The notes under the pieces are model-generated. The model saw only the letters and a list, made by a program, of their open reading frames with translations, had not been told where the DNA came from and ran no database searches. A DNA stretch of 64,000 nt from Paenibacillus sp. R14(2021). GTDB lineage: Bacteria > Bacillota > Bacilli > Paenibacillales > Paenibacillaceae. Each line of letters starts with the position of its first letter. Position 1 is the first letter of the stretch. Where the stretch lies: the NCBI RefSeq assembly GCF_019431355.1, contig NZ_CP080269.1, positions 3,995,001 to 4,059,000 on the forward strand, given 5' to 3'. Both the position numbers and the translations under genes were made by a program. Positions 31,291 to 39,949 of this stretch are shown here, in pieces.

Positions 31291-31309
31291 TTAGGCTTTT
31301 TCTTTTTTT
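31271..31309 (+). terminator. Riboswitch expression-platform terminator
   Basis: AAAGCCT-GGGAGA pairs with TCTCC-TTAGGCTTT, followed by a long T run. The 5' half overlaps the last conserved part of the aptamer (AAAAGCCTGGGAGA), so aptamer and terminator exclude each other, as expected for an on-switch. Confidence 0.88.
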
Positions 31310-31385
31310 CAAGACGAAACGGCAGACTCCATCCTTCGCTGAGCGCCGCCGATTTCATCCAAAAAGAGACGGGAGTGGGGAGAAC

Positions 31386-32396
31386 ATGAAACAAATGAAA
31401 CGATCCATCACACTGCTTTTGCTTATTGCCATGCTTACTGTGCTTGCAGGCTGCGGGGGTTCCAAGGAAGCGGCGTCCGGTTCGAGCGGCGAACCGATCA
31501 CGATCGCGCTCAGCCCATGGCCGGGCTGGTTTTTCTGGTACCTGGTCGATGAGAAAGGCTTCTTCGATAAACACGGCGTGAAAGTCGATTTGAAATGGTT
31601 TCCGGTATACAGCGACTCCCTGCAGGCGCTTGCGACCGGCAAGGTCGACGCGAACAGCCAGACGCTTAGCGACACGCTCGCGCCGGCTTCGAAAGGCATC
31701 GGACTGAAGACCGTGCTCGTCAACGACAACTCCTTCGGCGGCGATGCCATCGTCAGCAAGCCCGATATCCAATCGATTCAAGACTTGAAGGGCAAGACCG
31801 TTGCAACGGAGCTTGGAACCGTCGATCATCTGCTGCTCTTGACGGCGCTCGACAAGAACGGCCTGACCGAGAAGGATGTTAACTATGTGAACATGACCGT
31901 CAACGATGCAGGTCCTGCGTTTATCTCCGGCAAGACCGATGCTTCCGTCCTGTGGGAGCCGTTCCAGACGAAAGCCGTCAAGGAAGGCAAGGGCAAGGTG
32001 CTCTTCTCCTCCAAGGATACGCCCGGTCTGATTCCGGATCTGCTCGTCTTCCGCGACAGCGTCGTGAAGGATCGCCCGGATGACATTCAGAAGATTGTTG
32101 ATGCTTGGTTCGATGCGCTGGATTACTTCCAATCCCACCAGGATGAAGCGATTGCCATTATGGCGAAGAAGGCCGAGACGACGCCCGAGGACTTCAAGCT
32201 GGGTCTGGGCAGCATCAAGCTGTTCACGGCCGCGGATAACGTGAACGCGTTCGGCAAGCGGGAAGATTACACATCGCTGTCCTATACGGCGAAGAAAACA
32301 GCCGACTTCCTGAAGAAGCTGGATATGGTGGATGAAATCAAAGACTTCGACGCCTTGTTCGATCCCCAGTTCGTAGAAAAAGCCGCCAAGGAGTGA
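31386..32396 (+). CDS. ABC transporter substrate-binding lipoprotein (SsuA/NMT1-like)
   Basis: A 336-residue extracellular solute-binding lipoprotein; lipobox LAGC with Cys at about residue 23. The rest is an SsuA/TauA/NMT1-type periplasmic-binding fold (ITIALSPWPGWFFWYLVDEK at the start; DLKGKTVATELGTVDHLLLL near 131). The family binds sulfonates, nitrate, taurine and related compounds. The guanidine-I riboswitch directly upstream suggests that the real ligand is guanidine or a derivative. The first gene of a three-gene operon. Confidence 0.88.
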   Translation: MKQMKRSITLLLLIAMLTVLAGCGGSKEAASGSSGEPITIALSPWPGWFFWYLVDEKGFFDKHGVKVDLKWFPVYSDSLQALATGKVDANSQTLSDTLAPASKGIGLKTVLVNDNSFGGDAIVSKPDIQSIQDLKGKTVATELGTVDHLLLLTALDKNGLTEKDVNYVNMTVNDAGPAFISGKTDASVLWEPFQTKAVKEGKGKVLFSSKDTPGLIPDLLVFRDSVVKDRPDDIQKIVDAWFDALDYFQSHQDEAIAIMAKKAETTPEDFKLGLGSIKLFTAADNVNAFGKREDYTSLSYTAKKTADFLKKLDMVDEIKDFDALFDPQFVEKAAKE

Positions 32397-32397
32397 T

Positions 32398-33204
32398 TTG
32401 CTGATGAACGCGCCTAAACGCCGAAAGCCTCACCGGTTCCAAATCTTCAAAGATATCGGCGGAAGGCCGTTTGCCTTCACTGCCGGGTTCTCGTTCCTGC
32501 TGCTTCTCGCCTTCTGGTCGGCGCTGAGCTACACGCAGGCGGTCAATCCTGTTTTCCTGCCGACGCCGGATAAGGTGCTGACGGAAATGTTCAAGCTGCT
32601 CGGCACGAGCGATTACTGGCATCATATCGGCATCAGCGTATTCCGGGTATCGGCAGGGTTCCTGCTCGCCTGCATCATCGGCATTCCGATCGGCATCTTC
32701 GCCGGCACGTTCAAATACGGGGAGGCGTTCGTAGAGCCTCCAATGGAATTCATTCGTTACATGCCGGCCGTTGCGTTCATTCCGCTCATCATGGTGTGGG
32801 CGGGAATCGGGGAATGGGCGAAAATCCTGCTCATCTTCATCGGCTGCTTCTTCCAGCTCGTGCTGATGGTGGCCGACAACACGCGCCGCGTCTCGGCCGA
32901 TCTGCTGCAGGCATCGTTCACGCTCGGCGCCGGCCGCTGGAAAGCAATCGAGACGGTGCTCATTCCCGCGATACAGCCGCAGCTGATGCATACGCTCCGC
33001 CTCATTCTCGGCTGGGCATGGACCTATCTCGTCGTCGCGGAGCTTGTCGCCGTCAACAGCGGCCTCGGCTATGCCATTATGAAAGCACAGCGCTTCTTGA
33101 ATACAGATCAAATTTTTGTCGGCATTATCGTTATCGGCCTGCTGGGGCTGATCAGCGATCGGATTTTCGCCTTCTTGAACCGCAGATTTTTCCCTTGGGC
33201 ATAA
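32398..33204 (+). CDS. ABC transporter permease (SsuC-like)
   Basis: A 268-residue BPD-transp-1 permease with about six membrane segments. The EAA-type coupling loop is near residues 165-185 (SFTLGAGRWKAIETVLIPA). It starts 2-4 bases after the binding-protein gene (alternative ATG at 32404), so it is translationally coupled. Part of the riboswitch-controlled importer. Confidence 0.9.
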   Translation: MLMNAPKRRKPHRFQIFKDIGGRPFAFTAGFSFLLLLAFWSALSYTQAVNPVFLPTPDKVLTEMFKLLGTSDYWHHIGISVFRVSAGFLLACIIGIPIGIFAGTFKYGEAFVEPPMEFIRYMPAVAFIPLIMVWAGIGEWAKILLIFIGCFFQLVLMVADNTRRVSADLLQASFTLGAGRWKAIETVLIPAIQPQLMHTLRLILGWAWTYLVVAELVAVNSGLGYAIMKAQRFLNTDQIFVGIIVIGLLGLISDRIFAFLNRRFFPWA

Positions 33205-33260
33205 GCGGCTGGTACGGGCAGCGCGCATAACGTATCGTCCCAAACGCGAAGAAATGGGGA

Positions 33261-34124
33261 GTGAGCATCATGGAAGCATTGAAGAAGCAGGATACGGCGC
33301 CAGAAGCGGAGGCGCAGGCGCAGGTGCAAGCTGCTCCACCGGGAGCAGCGGCGCGCACCGGCGCAAGGCAGCAGGGAGAGATCGTCGTCTCCGGCCTGCA
33401 CAAAGTGTATGAATCGAGGAAGAGTCGGTTCGAAGCGCTCAAAGACATTGATCTCACGGTCGGCGCCAATGAGTTTGTTACCATCGTCGGACCGTCCGGC
33501 TGCGGGAAGTCGACGCTGCTGCGCATCGTGGCAGGGCTCGATGAGCTGACGGACGGCACCGTCAAGCTCGACGGCGAAGAGGTGGTCGGGCCAGGCGCGG
33601 AGCGGGGCATGGTGTTCCAGGGCTACACGCTGTTCCCTTGGCTGACCGTCAGGGAAAACATCGAATACGGACCGAAGCTGAAGGGCATCCCCACGCTGGA
33701 CCGCCGTGCGATCAGCAACCACTTTCTGAAAGTCATTAAGCTGGAGTCGTTCGCGGGCGCTTATCCGAAACAGCTCTCCGGGGGAATGAAGCAGCGGGTC
33801 GCCATCGCGCGGGCGCTGGCCAATCGTCCGAAGGTGCTCTTGATGGATGAGCCGTTCGGAGCGCTTGATGCGCAGACGAAGCTGGAGATGCAGGAGATGC
33901 TGCTGGACGTATGGGACAAGGAGAAGACGACCGTACTGTTCATTACGCACGATATTGAAGAAGCGATCTTCCTGTCGCAGCGCATCGTTGTTATGGGGGC
34001 GAACCCCGGGCGAATGCTGAAGACGTTCGAAGTGAAGCTGCCGGCGCAGCGGACGCCGGAAGTGCGGGACTTGCCTGAATTTCTGCTGCTTAAGCGGGAG
34101 CTGGGTCAGTTGCTCAAGCACTAG
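33261..34124 (+). CDS. ABC transporter ATP-binding protein (SsuB-like)
   Basis: A 287-residue ABC ATPase. After an N-terminal Ala/Gln-rich stretch (about 1-40) come the Walker A GPSGCGKSTLL near residue 75, Q-loop near 116, signature LSGGMKQRVAIARAL near 168, Walker B VLLMDEPFGALD near 190, and the switch His near 226. An alternative ATG lies at 33270. It lies 56 bp after the permease gene. Confidence 0.92.
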   Translation: MSIMEALKKQDTAPEAEAQAQVQAAPPGAAARTGARQQGEIVVSGLHKVYESRKSRFEALKDIDLTVGANEFVTIVGPSGCGKSTLLRIVAGLDELTDGTVKLDGEEVVGPGAERGMVFQGYTLFPWLTVRENIEYGPKLKGIPTLDRRAISNHFLKVIKLESFAGAYPKQLSGGMKQRVAIARALANRPKVLLMDEPFGALDAQTKLEMQEMLLDVWDKEKTTVLFITHDIEEAIFLSQRIVVMGANPGRMLKTFEVKLPAQRTPEVRDLPEFLLLKRELGQLLKH

Positions 34125-34170
34125 CCTTACATGTAAGCGGCAGCCAATACCAACCTGGGAGTGATTGCAT

Positions 34171-34302
34171 ATGGCAAGATCCGGACCGGCGAGAAATCCG
34201 GAAGGCAAAGGAAGCGCAAGACACCGGAATAAACGGTTATTGGCTGGGCTTGGACGTATTGTCATCTTCTTGTTTTTCCGTCATCCTGCTGCTCGAATGT
34301 GA
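34171..34302 (+). CDS. Possible 43-residue basic protein
   Basis: A small frame behind a GGGAG ribosome site eight bases upstream. The first 28 residues are basic and polar (MARSGPARNPEGKGSARHRN) and the rest hydrophobic, resembling a tail-anchored mini-protein. Its stop codon lies within the following terminator hairpin. No family is recognised; it may be chance. It lies in the 420-bp gap between the importer and spoVT, the rest of which holds only that terminator and the spoVT leader. Confidence 0.35.
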   Translation: MARSGPARNPEGKGSARHRNKRLLAGLGRIVIFLFFRHPAARM

Positions 34303-34318
34303 GCGGCGGGATTTTTTG
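34283..34318 (+). terminator. Terminator between importer operon and spoVT
   Basis: ATCCTGCTGCTC pairs with GAGCGGCGGGAT (with G-T pairs) around a six-base loop, then TTTTT. Confidence 0.8.
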
Positions 34319-34545
34319 TTTTCAGGAGCCCGGGAGCCTGCGGAAACAGGCACTTCTTGCGGCGGGTTCGCCAATTGTTGGCGTTTGTGCCTAATGCATA
34401 AGAAAATGGGAGGGGATGAATACTATGGTCAGATCGATAATCACCTTTTTCAAGGATCCTCTCCTCTTGAATAATAAAGCAGCAGCAGCATGCCAATCGT
34501 CCAGTCCAATTCAAAACCTTCCAAGGAAAGTGGGGCAACTAGAAC

Positions 34546-35088
34546 ATGAAAGCAACTGGAATTGTCCGTCGTATCGATGATCTCGGCCGGGTCGTCATCC
34601 CTAAGGAAATCCGCCGTACACTGCGCATACGCGAGGGCGACCCGCTGGAAATCTTCGTTGATCGCGATGGTGAAGTGATTCTGAAGAAGTATTCCCCAAT
34701 TGGTGAGCTTGGCGATTTCGCCAAGGAATATGCGGAATCCCTCTCGGAGAGCACGAACCATATCACGCTGATCACGGATCGGGATAATATCATTGCCGTA
34801 GCCGGCGCGCCGAAGAAGGAATACTTGGAGAAGCAGATCGGCTCTATGCTGGAGAACTGCATGGATAATCGCAAGACGGTCGTGGAATCCGGCGGCGGCT
34901 CGTTCGAAGTGGTGAAAGATGTCGGCGAGTCGTTCACGTCGGTCGTGGCGGCTCCGATCGTAGCCGGCGGCGATCCCATCGGCACGGTCGTGCTGCTGAG
35001 CAAGGACGAGTCGATCAAAATGGCGCAAATGGAAACGAAAATGGCGGAGACCGCGGCCGGTTTCCTTGCGAAGCAAATGGAACAGTAG
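34546..35088 (+). CDS. spoVT: Stage V sporulation regulator SpoVT
   Basis: A 180-residue forespore regulator. The N-terminal 50 residues are an AbrB-type swapped hairpin (MKATGIVRRIDDLGRVVIPK) and the C-terminal 120 residues a GAF-like domain. SpoVT tunes sigma-G-dependent genes and spore quality. The ATG follows a GGAAAGTGGGG site. It is the usual neighbour of mfd/yabM, here separated from mfd by about 6 kb of other genes. Confidence 0.95.
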   Translation: MKATGIVRRIDDLGRVVIPKEIRRTLRIREGDPLEIFVDRDGEVILKKYSPIGELGDFAKEYAESLSESTNHITLITDRDNIIAVAGAPKKEYLEKQIGSMLENCMDNRKTVVESGGGSFEVVKDVGESFTSVVAAPIVAGGDPIGTVVLLSKDESIKMAQMETKMAETAAGFLAKQMEQ

Positions 35089-35095
35089 CGAGCGA

Positions 35096-35140
35096 CAAGC
35101 TTCTTTGGAGGGTAATGCCTTCAGGGAAGCTTTTTTTACG
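35096..35140 (+). terminator. Terminator after spoVT
   Basis: AAGCTTC and GAAGCTT border an imperfect stem with GGAGGG/CCTTC inside, followed by TTTTTT. Confidence 0.8.
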
Positions 35141-35271
35141 TGGGAGGGCCGTAGCGGCGGGTACGCTTCGAATTCGCTTGGGATCAAGAGGAGGCAGGGC
35201 ACTTCTTCTTCTCCCGCGGGTCAACGCAGCCATGTTTAGGGTATAATGGGAGAAGGAGAAGAGACAGGCAG

Positions 35272-37182
35272 GTGCGGAAGTTGAAACAAAGGCAGGGGGA
35301 ACGAGCCGATACGCCGGGAAGCGGCCGTAAGCTTGAGGCTAGGGGAACTGACGCGGTTCCGGCGGGGCCGGGATTAGCGCGAGACCAAGCTTCTGGGCGA
35401 AGCGCCGAGAAGCAGCGGCTGCAGCGCCATGAAGACGCTGGGTTCGGTGATGGCGTTCATGAACAGGCTGCCGCAAGTGAGGGGAGCCTGAGCGAAGGGA
35501 CGTACAGCGGTGGCGGAGCCGCAAGAGACTCCCATGATAACGGCGGCAGGGGGCCGACGTTTCTTAAAGGCGCGGCGCTCATGGGCGCTGCGATGCTCAT
35601 CAGCAAGACACTAGGAACGCTGCAAAAAATTCCGCTTCAAAATATTGCCGGCGACCGCGTGTTCGGCATCTATAACGCGGTTTATCCGATCTATCAGCTG
35701 CTGCTCGTCATGGTGACCGCCGGCTTCCCGGTTGCCGTATCGCTGCTCGTCGCGGAGCGCGAAGCAGCCGGTGACGCGGGCGGGTCGAGGCGAGTGCTTG
35801 GTGCCAGTTCATGGCTGCTCGCGATGGGCGGCTTAGCGTGCTTCATCCTGCTCTGGCAAGGCGCGCATGTCGCCGCGTCATGGTTCGGCGATGCGGCGGC
35901 CGCGCCGGCGGTGCGGGCTTCGGCCCTTGCCCTGTGGGTCGTGCCCCTCATGGCGGCATTTCGCGGTTATTATCAGGGCAGGGGGAATATGCTGCCATCG
36001 GCGGTGTCGCAGCTGTCCGAGCAGACCGTACGCGTTGCCGGCATGCTGACGCTGCTGATGGCCGGCTGGCATCTGGGCTGGTCGGATGATAAACTGGCAG
36101 CCGGGGCGACGGCCGGTTCAGCCATCGGAGGCACGGCGGGCCTCGCTGTCCTCGCCGGCTATTGGCTGCGGGAGCGGCGCGGGCTTGCCGGAGGAGCGGG
36201 CCGATCAGCGTCCAAGCTTGCCTCCCGGCAGAATGCCCAGGCGGAAGGGCTTCTGTCCATCATGATGCGGCTTGCGGCGCTCGCCATTCCGGTCACGCTG
36301 GGCGCCCTTGCGGTTCCGGCGCTTGGCGTGGTGGACGCGTTTACGGTTCCGCGGCTGCTGCACGGAACCGGTCTGCCGCAGGACGAAGCGATGACGCTAT
36401 TCGGCCTGTACAGCCGGGGCCAGCCGCTTGTGCAGCTGGTCGTCATGGTTGCGGGCGCGATGGGCGGGGCATTCGTCCCCGCGCTTGCGGGCTCTCTCGC
36501 GCGCGGCGATGCCGCGGCCGTGCGGCAGCAGGCGGCCATCGTGCTGCGGGCCGCATGGGGTATCGGCACAGCCGCGGCTTTGGGGCTCGCGCTGCTGGCC
36601 GAGCCCATCAATATGATGCTGTACGCGGACGCTGACGGCTCGCGTACGTTCGCCCTTGTCGGGTGCACGGCGCTTGCCGGCACCGTCAGTGCGCTTACGG
36701 CGGCCGTGCTGCAAGGGCTGGGCGCGGTGCGCACCCCGGCCCTGCTCATGCTGGCCGCGGCTGCGCTGAAGGCGGCGCTGAACGCCGCCCTCGTGCCGGC
36801 CTTCGGCACGGCCGGCGCCGCCTGCGCCGGCATCGCTGCGCTCACGGCGGCCGCCCTGCTGGGCTCGGGAGCCGTCTGCCGGGCCGCCGGCGCGGCTGTG
36901 CCCGCGCGGCGCGCCGCGGGCATAGGACTCGCACTCGCGGTCATGGCCGCGGTGCTCGTCCTGGCCGAGCGCGGCGGCGCCCCGCTGCTCGGCCTTGCGC
37001 TGCCGCCGCGGGCGGCAGCTGCAGCGCTCGCGCTCGGGGGCACCGCCCTCGGCGGAGCGCTCTTCGCCGCCGCCGTGCTGCGCTTCGGCGGCCTAACCGC
37101 GCGCGAGCTGCGCGCGCTGCCCGGCGGCGATGTGCTCGCCGCCGCGCTGATTAAATGGCGGCTGCTGCCGCAAGACGCCTAG
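35272..37182 (+). CDS. yabM: Polysaccharide biosynthesis/MurJ-type flippase (YabM)
   Basis: A 636-residue MATE/MVF-fold membrane protein related to YabM and SpoVB, which move lipid-linked polysaccharide precursors across the membrane. About 12-14 hydrophobic segments run from residue 95 to the end, with the entry motif FLKGAALMGAAMLISKTLGT. The first about 90 residues are a polar, low-complexity extension not usual for the family. The C-terminal third is extremely GC- and Ala-rich. The GTG start has GGAGAAGGAG upstream. mazG follows at 57 bp. Confidence 0.88.
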   Translation: MRKLKQRQGERADTPGSGRKLEARGTDAVPAGPGLARDQASGRSAEKQRLQRHEDAGFGDGVHEQAAASEGSLSEGTYSGGGAARDSHDNGGRGPTFLKGAALMGAAMLISKTLGTLQKIPLQNIAGDRVFGIYNAVYPIYQLLLVMVTAGFPVAVSLLVAEREAAGDAGGSRRVLGASSWLLAMGGLACFILLWQGAHVAASWFGDAAAAPAVRASALALWVVPLMAAFRGYYQGRGNMLPSAVSQLSEQTVRVAGMLTLLMAGWHLGWSDDKLAAGATAGSAIGGTAGLAVLAGYWLRERRGLAGGAGRSASKLASRQNAQAEGLLSIMMRLAALAIPVTLGALAVPALGVVDAFTVPRLLHGTGLPQDEAMTLFGLYSRGQPLVQLVVMVAGAMGGAFVPALAGSLARGDAAAVRQQAAIVLRAAWGIGTAAALGLALLAEPINMMLYADADGSRTFALVGCTALAGTVSALTAAVLQGLGAVRTPALLMLAAAALKAALNAALVPAFGTAGAACAGIAALTAAALLGSGAVCRAAGAAVPARRAAGIGLALAVMAAVLVLAERGGAPLLGLALPPRAAAAALALGGTALGGALFAAAVLRFGGLTARELRALPGGDVLAAALIKWRLLPQDA

Positions 37183-37239
37183 CCTTTTACCGACTGCGTT
37201 GATACGTTTATGCGTTCAAGATAAAGGAGGAAGATCGAT

Positions 37240-38718
37240 ATGCAACCTACGATTACCGTCGTCGGACTCGGATCCGGCGATGAGAACCAGCTTACGCTCG
37301 GCGTGTGGCGCAAGCTGCAGGAAGCGGAGCACCGCTACGTCCGCACGGACAAGCATCCGATGATGCGCCTGTTCAGCGATAATGAGCTCGCCTACGAAAC
37401 CTTCGACTCGCTGTATGAGCAGATGGATTCGTTTCCCGATGTGTACGAAGCGATTGCATCAAGCTTGATTGAACAAGCGGCTGCGAAGAAAGCCTTGATC
37501 TATGCGGTGCCCGGCCATCCGATGGTGGCAGAGCGCTCCGTGCAGCTTCTTCGCGAACGCTGCCCGGAAGCCGGAATCGACCTGCATATTCTCGGCGGTG
37601 AGAGCTTCCTCGACCAAGCCTTCACCCGGCTTGGCTTCGACCCGATCGAAGGCTTCCAGCTCCTCGACGCTGCGGAGCTCAAGCCGTCGTTGATCCGCAC
37701 GGAGCTACATACCGTTATCGGTCAAGTGTATGACGAATTCACGGCCTCCGATGTGAAGCTGACGCTGATGGAGCTCTTGCCGGATGACTATCCCGTGACG
37801 ATCGGCCATGCGCTCGGCGTGCCGGGGGAAGAGAAGATCTTGACCGTGCCGCTCTACGAATTGGACCGCACGCCGGGCTACGGCAACCTCTCGCTCATTT
37901 GGCTGCCGCGCTCCACCGATGAGCGTCTGCGCAACCGGACATTCGAGCGGCTGCATGAAATCGTCGCGATTCTGCGCAGCCCCGAGGGCTGCCCGTGGGA
38001 TATGGAGCAGACGCACCAATCCATACGCAAGAACTTCATCGAAGAAACCTATGAAGCGATCGAAGCGCTCGACAATGACGACCCGGACGGCATGCGCGAA
38101 GAGTTCGGCGATGTGATTTTGCAGGTGATGCTGCACAGTCAGATGGAAGAGGAAGTCGGTACGTTCTCGGTGTATGACGTCATTCAATCGCTTAACGAGA
38201 AGCTGCTGTTCCGCCATCCGCATGTGTTCGGGGATTCCGCTGCCGGCGATGCGCAGGAGGCGCTTGAGAACTGGGAGCAGATGAAGGCCGAGGAGAAGCG
38301 CCGCAAAGGCATCGATCCTTCCCAAGCCTCGCAGCTTGACGGCATTCCGCCGGATCTGCCTGCGCTCATGAAAGCGTACAAGCTCCAGAAGAAGGCGGCG
38401 AAGGTCGGGTTTGACTGGAACGAAATCGGTCCGGTGCTGGACAAAATCGAAGAGGAGCTTGGCGAGCTTCGCGAAGCGATCGCGCATCAGGATGCGGAAG
38501 AACAAGCCGGCGAACTCGGCGATCTGCTGTTTGCCGCAGTGAATGCGGCGAGGTTCATCCAAGCCGACCCGGAAGAGGCGCTGGCGCGCACGAATATGAA
38601 ATTCAAGAAACGATTTTCATATATTGAGGAGCAGCTTCGTATAAGCGGGCGTTCCTTTGACCAAACTGATTTAACAGAGATGGATCGCTACTGGGAAGAA
38701 GCCAAGCGGCTGCCCTAG
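37240..38718 (+). CDS. mazG: MazG-type nucleoside triphosphate pyrophosphohydrolase with methylase domain (YabN)
   Basis: A 492-residue fusion, as in other Bacillales. Residues 1-220 are a tetrapyrrole-methylase-like domain (TITVVGLGSGDENQLTLGVW; YAVPGHPMVAERSVQLL). Residues 230-490 hold two MazG-type halves with metal motifs (NFIEETYEAIEALD and REEFGDVILQVMLH near 268-300; EELGELREAI and ELGDLLFA near 407-430). MazG hydrolyses NTPs to NMP and pyrophosphate for nucleotide-pool cleaning. The ATG has AAAGGAGG upstream. Confidence 0.93.
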   Translation: MQPTITVVGLGSGDENQLTLGVWRKLQEAEHRYVRTDKHPMMRLFSDNELAYETFDSLYEQMDSFPDVYEAIASSLIEQAAAKKALIYAVPGHPMVAERSVQLLRERCPEAGIDLHILGGESFLDQAFTRLGFDPIEGFQLLDAAELKPSLIRTELHTVIGQVYDEFTASDVKLTLMELLPDDYPVTIGHALGVPGEEKILTVPLYELDRTPGYGNLSLIWLPRSTDERLRNRTFERLHEIVAILRSPEGCPWDMEQTHQSIRKNFIEETYEAIEALDNDDPDGMREEFGDVILQVMLHSQMEEEVGTFSVYDVIQSLNEKLLFRHPHVFGDSAAGDAQEALENWEQMKAEEKRRKGIDPSQASQLDGIPPDLPALMKAYKLQKKAAKVGFDWNEIGPVLDKIEEELGELREAIAHQDAEEQAGELGDLLFAAVNAARFIQADPEEALARTNMKFKKRFSYIEEQLRISGRSFDQTDLTEMDRYWEEAKRLP

Positions 38719-38899
38719 CAAACCATTCAGAAGAATCGTCAAAAAACGGCTAGTTTCCTCATAAAACTGCAAAAAATTTTTCCAGTCAGGCAGGATTTAT
38801 TTGCTAACAGGCAGAATACTAGTTTTGAGGAAATTAGGCGATGCGGCGGCGACAACGCTGCCTACAACCATATTTGAAATTTTAGGAGGCAATTTTACA

Positions 38900-39172
38900 A
38901 TGAACAAGACAGATCTGATCAACAACATTGCAACAAAAAGCGGTTTGACAAAGCGTGATGTAGAAGCCGTATTGAATGGCTTCCTAGGTGAAGTAACCGA
39001 CGCTCTTGCAGGCGGCGACAAAGTACAGCTGATCGGTTTCGGCACGTTCGAAACGCGCAAACGTTCCGGCCGCACGGGCCGCAACCCGCAAACAGGCAAC
39101 CCGATCACCATCGCGGAATCCAAAGTTCCAGCGTTCAAAGCCGGCAATAAATTGAAAGACGCGATCAAGTAA
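38900..39172 (+). CDS. hupA: Histone-like DNA-binding protein HU
   Basis: A 90-residue HU protein that bends and compacts DNA. It starts MNKTDLINNIATKSGLTKRD and has the beta-arm segment KRSGRTGRNPQTGNPITIAE with the Pro that intercalates. The frame runs upstream to 38801, but the ATG at 38900 has a TTAGGAGG site and gives the family length. rqcP starts two bases after its stop. Confidence 0.97.
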   Translation: MNKTDLINNIATKSGLTKRDVEAVLNGFLGEVTDALAGGDKVQLIGFGTFETRKRSGRTGRNPQTGNPITIAESKVPAFKAGNKLKDAIK

Positions 39173-39174
39173 GC

Positions 39175-39456
39175 GTGCGTCTCGATAAATTTCTCAAAGT
39201 ATCGCGATTGATCAAGCGGCGTACCGTCGCGAAGGACGTGTCCGACCAAGGGCGCGTCTGGATCAACGACCGCGAAGCCAAGGCGAGCAGCGACGTCAAA
39301 GCCGGCGACGAGCTCAAGATTCAATACGGCCAGAAGATTGTCACCGTCCGCGTCGAGCGGATCGCGGAGACGACCAAGAAGGACGAGGCAAGCGGGATGT
39401 ATACTTTGTTGAAGGAAGAATCGCGTCAGTCCGAGAACAAGCTCGACTGGCAATAG
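39175..39456 (+). CDS. rqcP: RqcP (YabO), S4-domain ribosome quality control factor
   Basis: A 93-residue S4 RNA-binding protein. RqcP works with RqcH on stalled 50S subunits to add C-terminal alanine tails. It begins MRLDKFLKVSRLIKRRTVAK with GRVWINDREAKASSDVKAGD following, the typical S4 layout. GTG start, two bases after hupA, so coupled. In B. subtilis yabP, yabQ and divIC follow; here a terminator and then the RHS island follow. Confidence 0.95.
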   Translation: MRLDKFLKVSRLIKRRTVAKDVSDQGRVWINDREAKASSDVKAGDELKIQYGQKIVTVRVERIAETTKKDEASGMYTLLKEESRQSENKLDWQ

Positions 39457-39460
39457 GACA

Positions 39461-39503
39461 AGAAGGCCGCGCTCAGCATCTTGCTGGGCGCGGCTTTTTT
39501 GTG
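39461..39503 (+). terminator. Terminator after rqcP
   Basis: GCCGCGCTCAGC pairs with GCTGGGCGCGGC, followed by TTTTTTG. It separates the housekeeping genes from the RHS island. Confidence 0.9.
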
Positions 39504-39749
39504 CGTATATTGCCTTGTTCGAAATTCAGCGGCGCTTCCAACTTCCAATATGCATCGCCTTCTGTGCAAGCTTCAGGCGCTCGCCTCACCGATCCGTGCA
39601 ATGGCCGTCACAATCTTCCGCACACTAAATGACAACTAGGTGTATTATACCATTTATTTGAATATAGGACTATTTACCTATTTGAAAATCGGTTAAATTT
39701 GGTAAACTCAGGATGATCAAGTAGTCATTTCGATAGAAACGACATCATA

Positions 39750-39840
39750 GAATCCGATAAAGGCAAATCCGCCGCGAGGCGGGGACGCAAAGTCATGGGT
39801 CCCACGTTGGATCGCCAGACTGCCGAAGCTGCTGCTTACA
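39750..39840 (+). promoter_or_regulatory. GEMM-I cyclic-dinucleotide (c-di-GMP-I) riboswitch of the RHS gene
   Basis: The 490-bp leader of the RHS gene holds the GEMM-I aptamer pattern: GGCAAATCC (39762), a hairpin CCGCC-GCGA-GGCGG whose loop is a GNRA tetraloop, the highly conserved GGGACGCAAAG (39782), and a second hairpin with GCCAGACTGCCGAAGC (39813). GEMM-I RNAs sense c-di-GMP, or cGAMP in a variant that differs at one base; I have not resolved which. A strong terminator follows about 35 bases later. Confidence 0.88.
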
Positions 39841-39873
39841 CCCCTGACACGCTAACGTACAATGTCTTAGGTT

Positions 39874-39905
39874 CCGCATGCCGATATTCGGCATGCGGTT
39901 TTTTG
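39874..39905 (+). terminator. Riboswitch-associated terminator
   Basis: CCGCATGC and GCATGCGG form a perfect stem (extendable with CGA/TCG), followed by TTTTTTG. It lies between the GEMM-I aptamer and the RHS start codon and is the likely control point. Confidence 0.88.
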
Positions 39906-39949
39906 TCGTTCAACCAAGAGAAAGAGATAGAGAGAGAGGGAGACGGGAT

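Noticed and set aside
31174-31389. 71-residue plus-strand frame before the importer genes
   Set aside because: It overlaps the ykkC aptamer and terminator and has no ribosome site.
39600-39750. Sigma-A or sigma-D promoter for the GEMM-I riboswitch
   Set aside because: TTGAAA and TAAACT boxes are present but with 15-bp spacing, and TAAA/GATA boxes are too far apart for sigma-D; no convincing promoter could be assigned.
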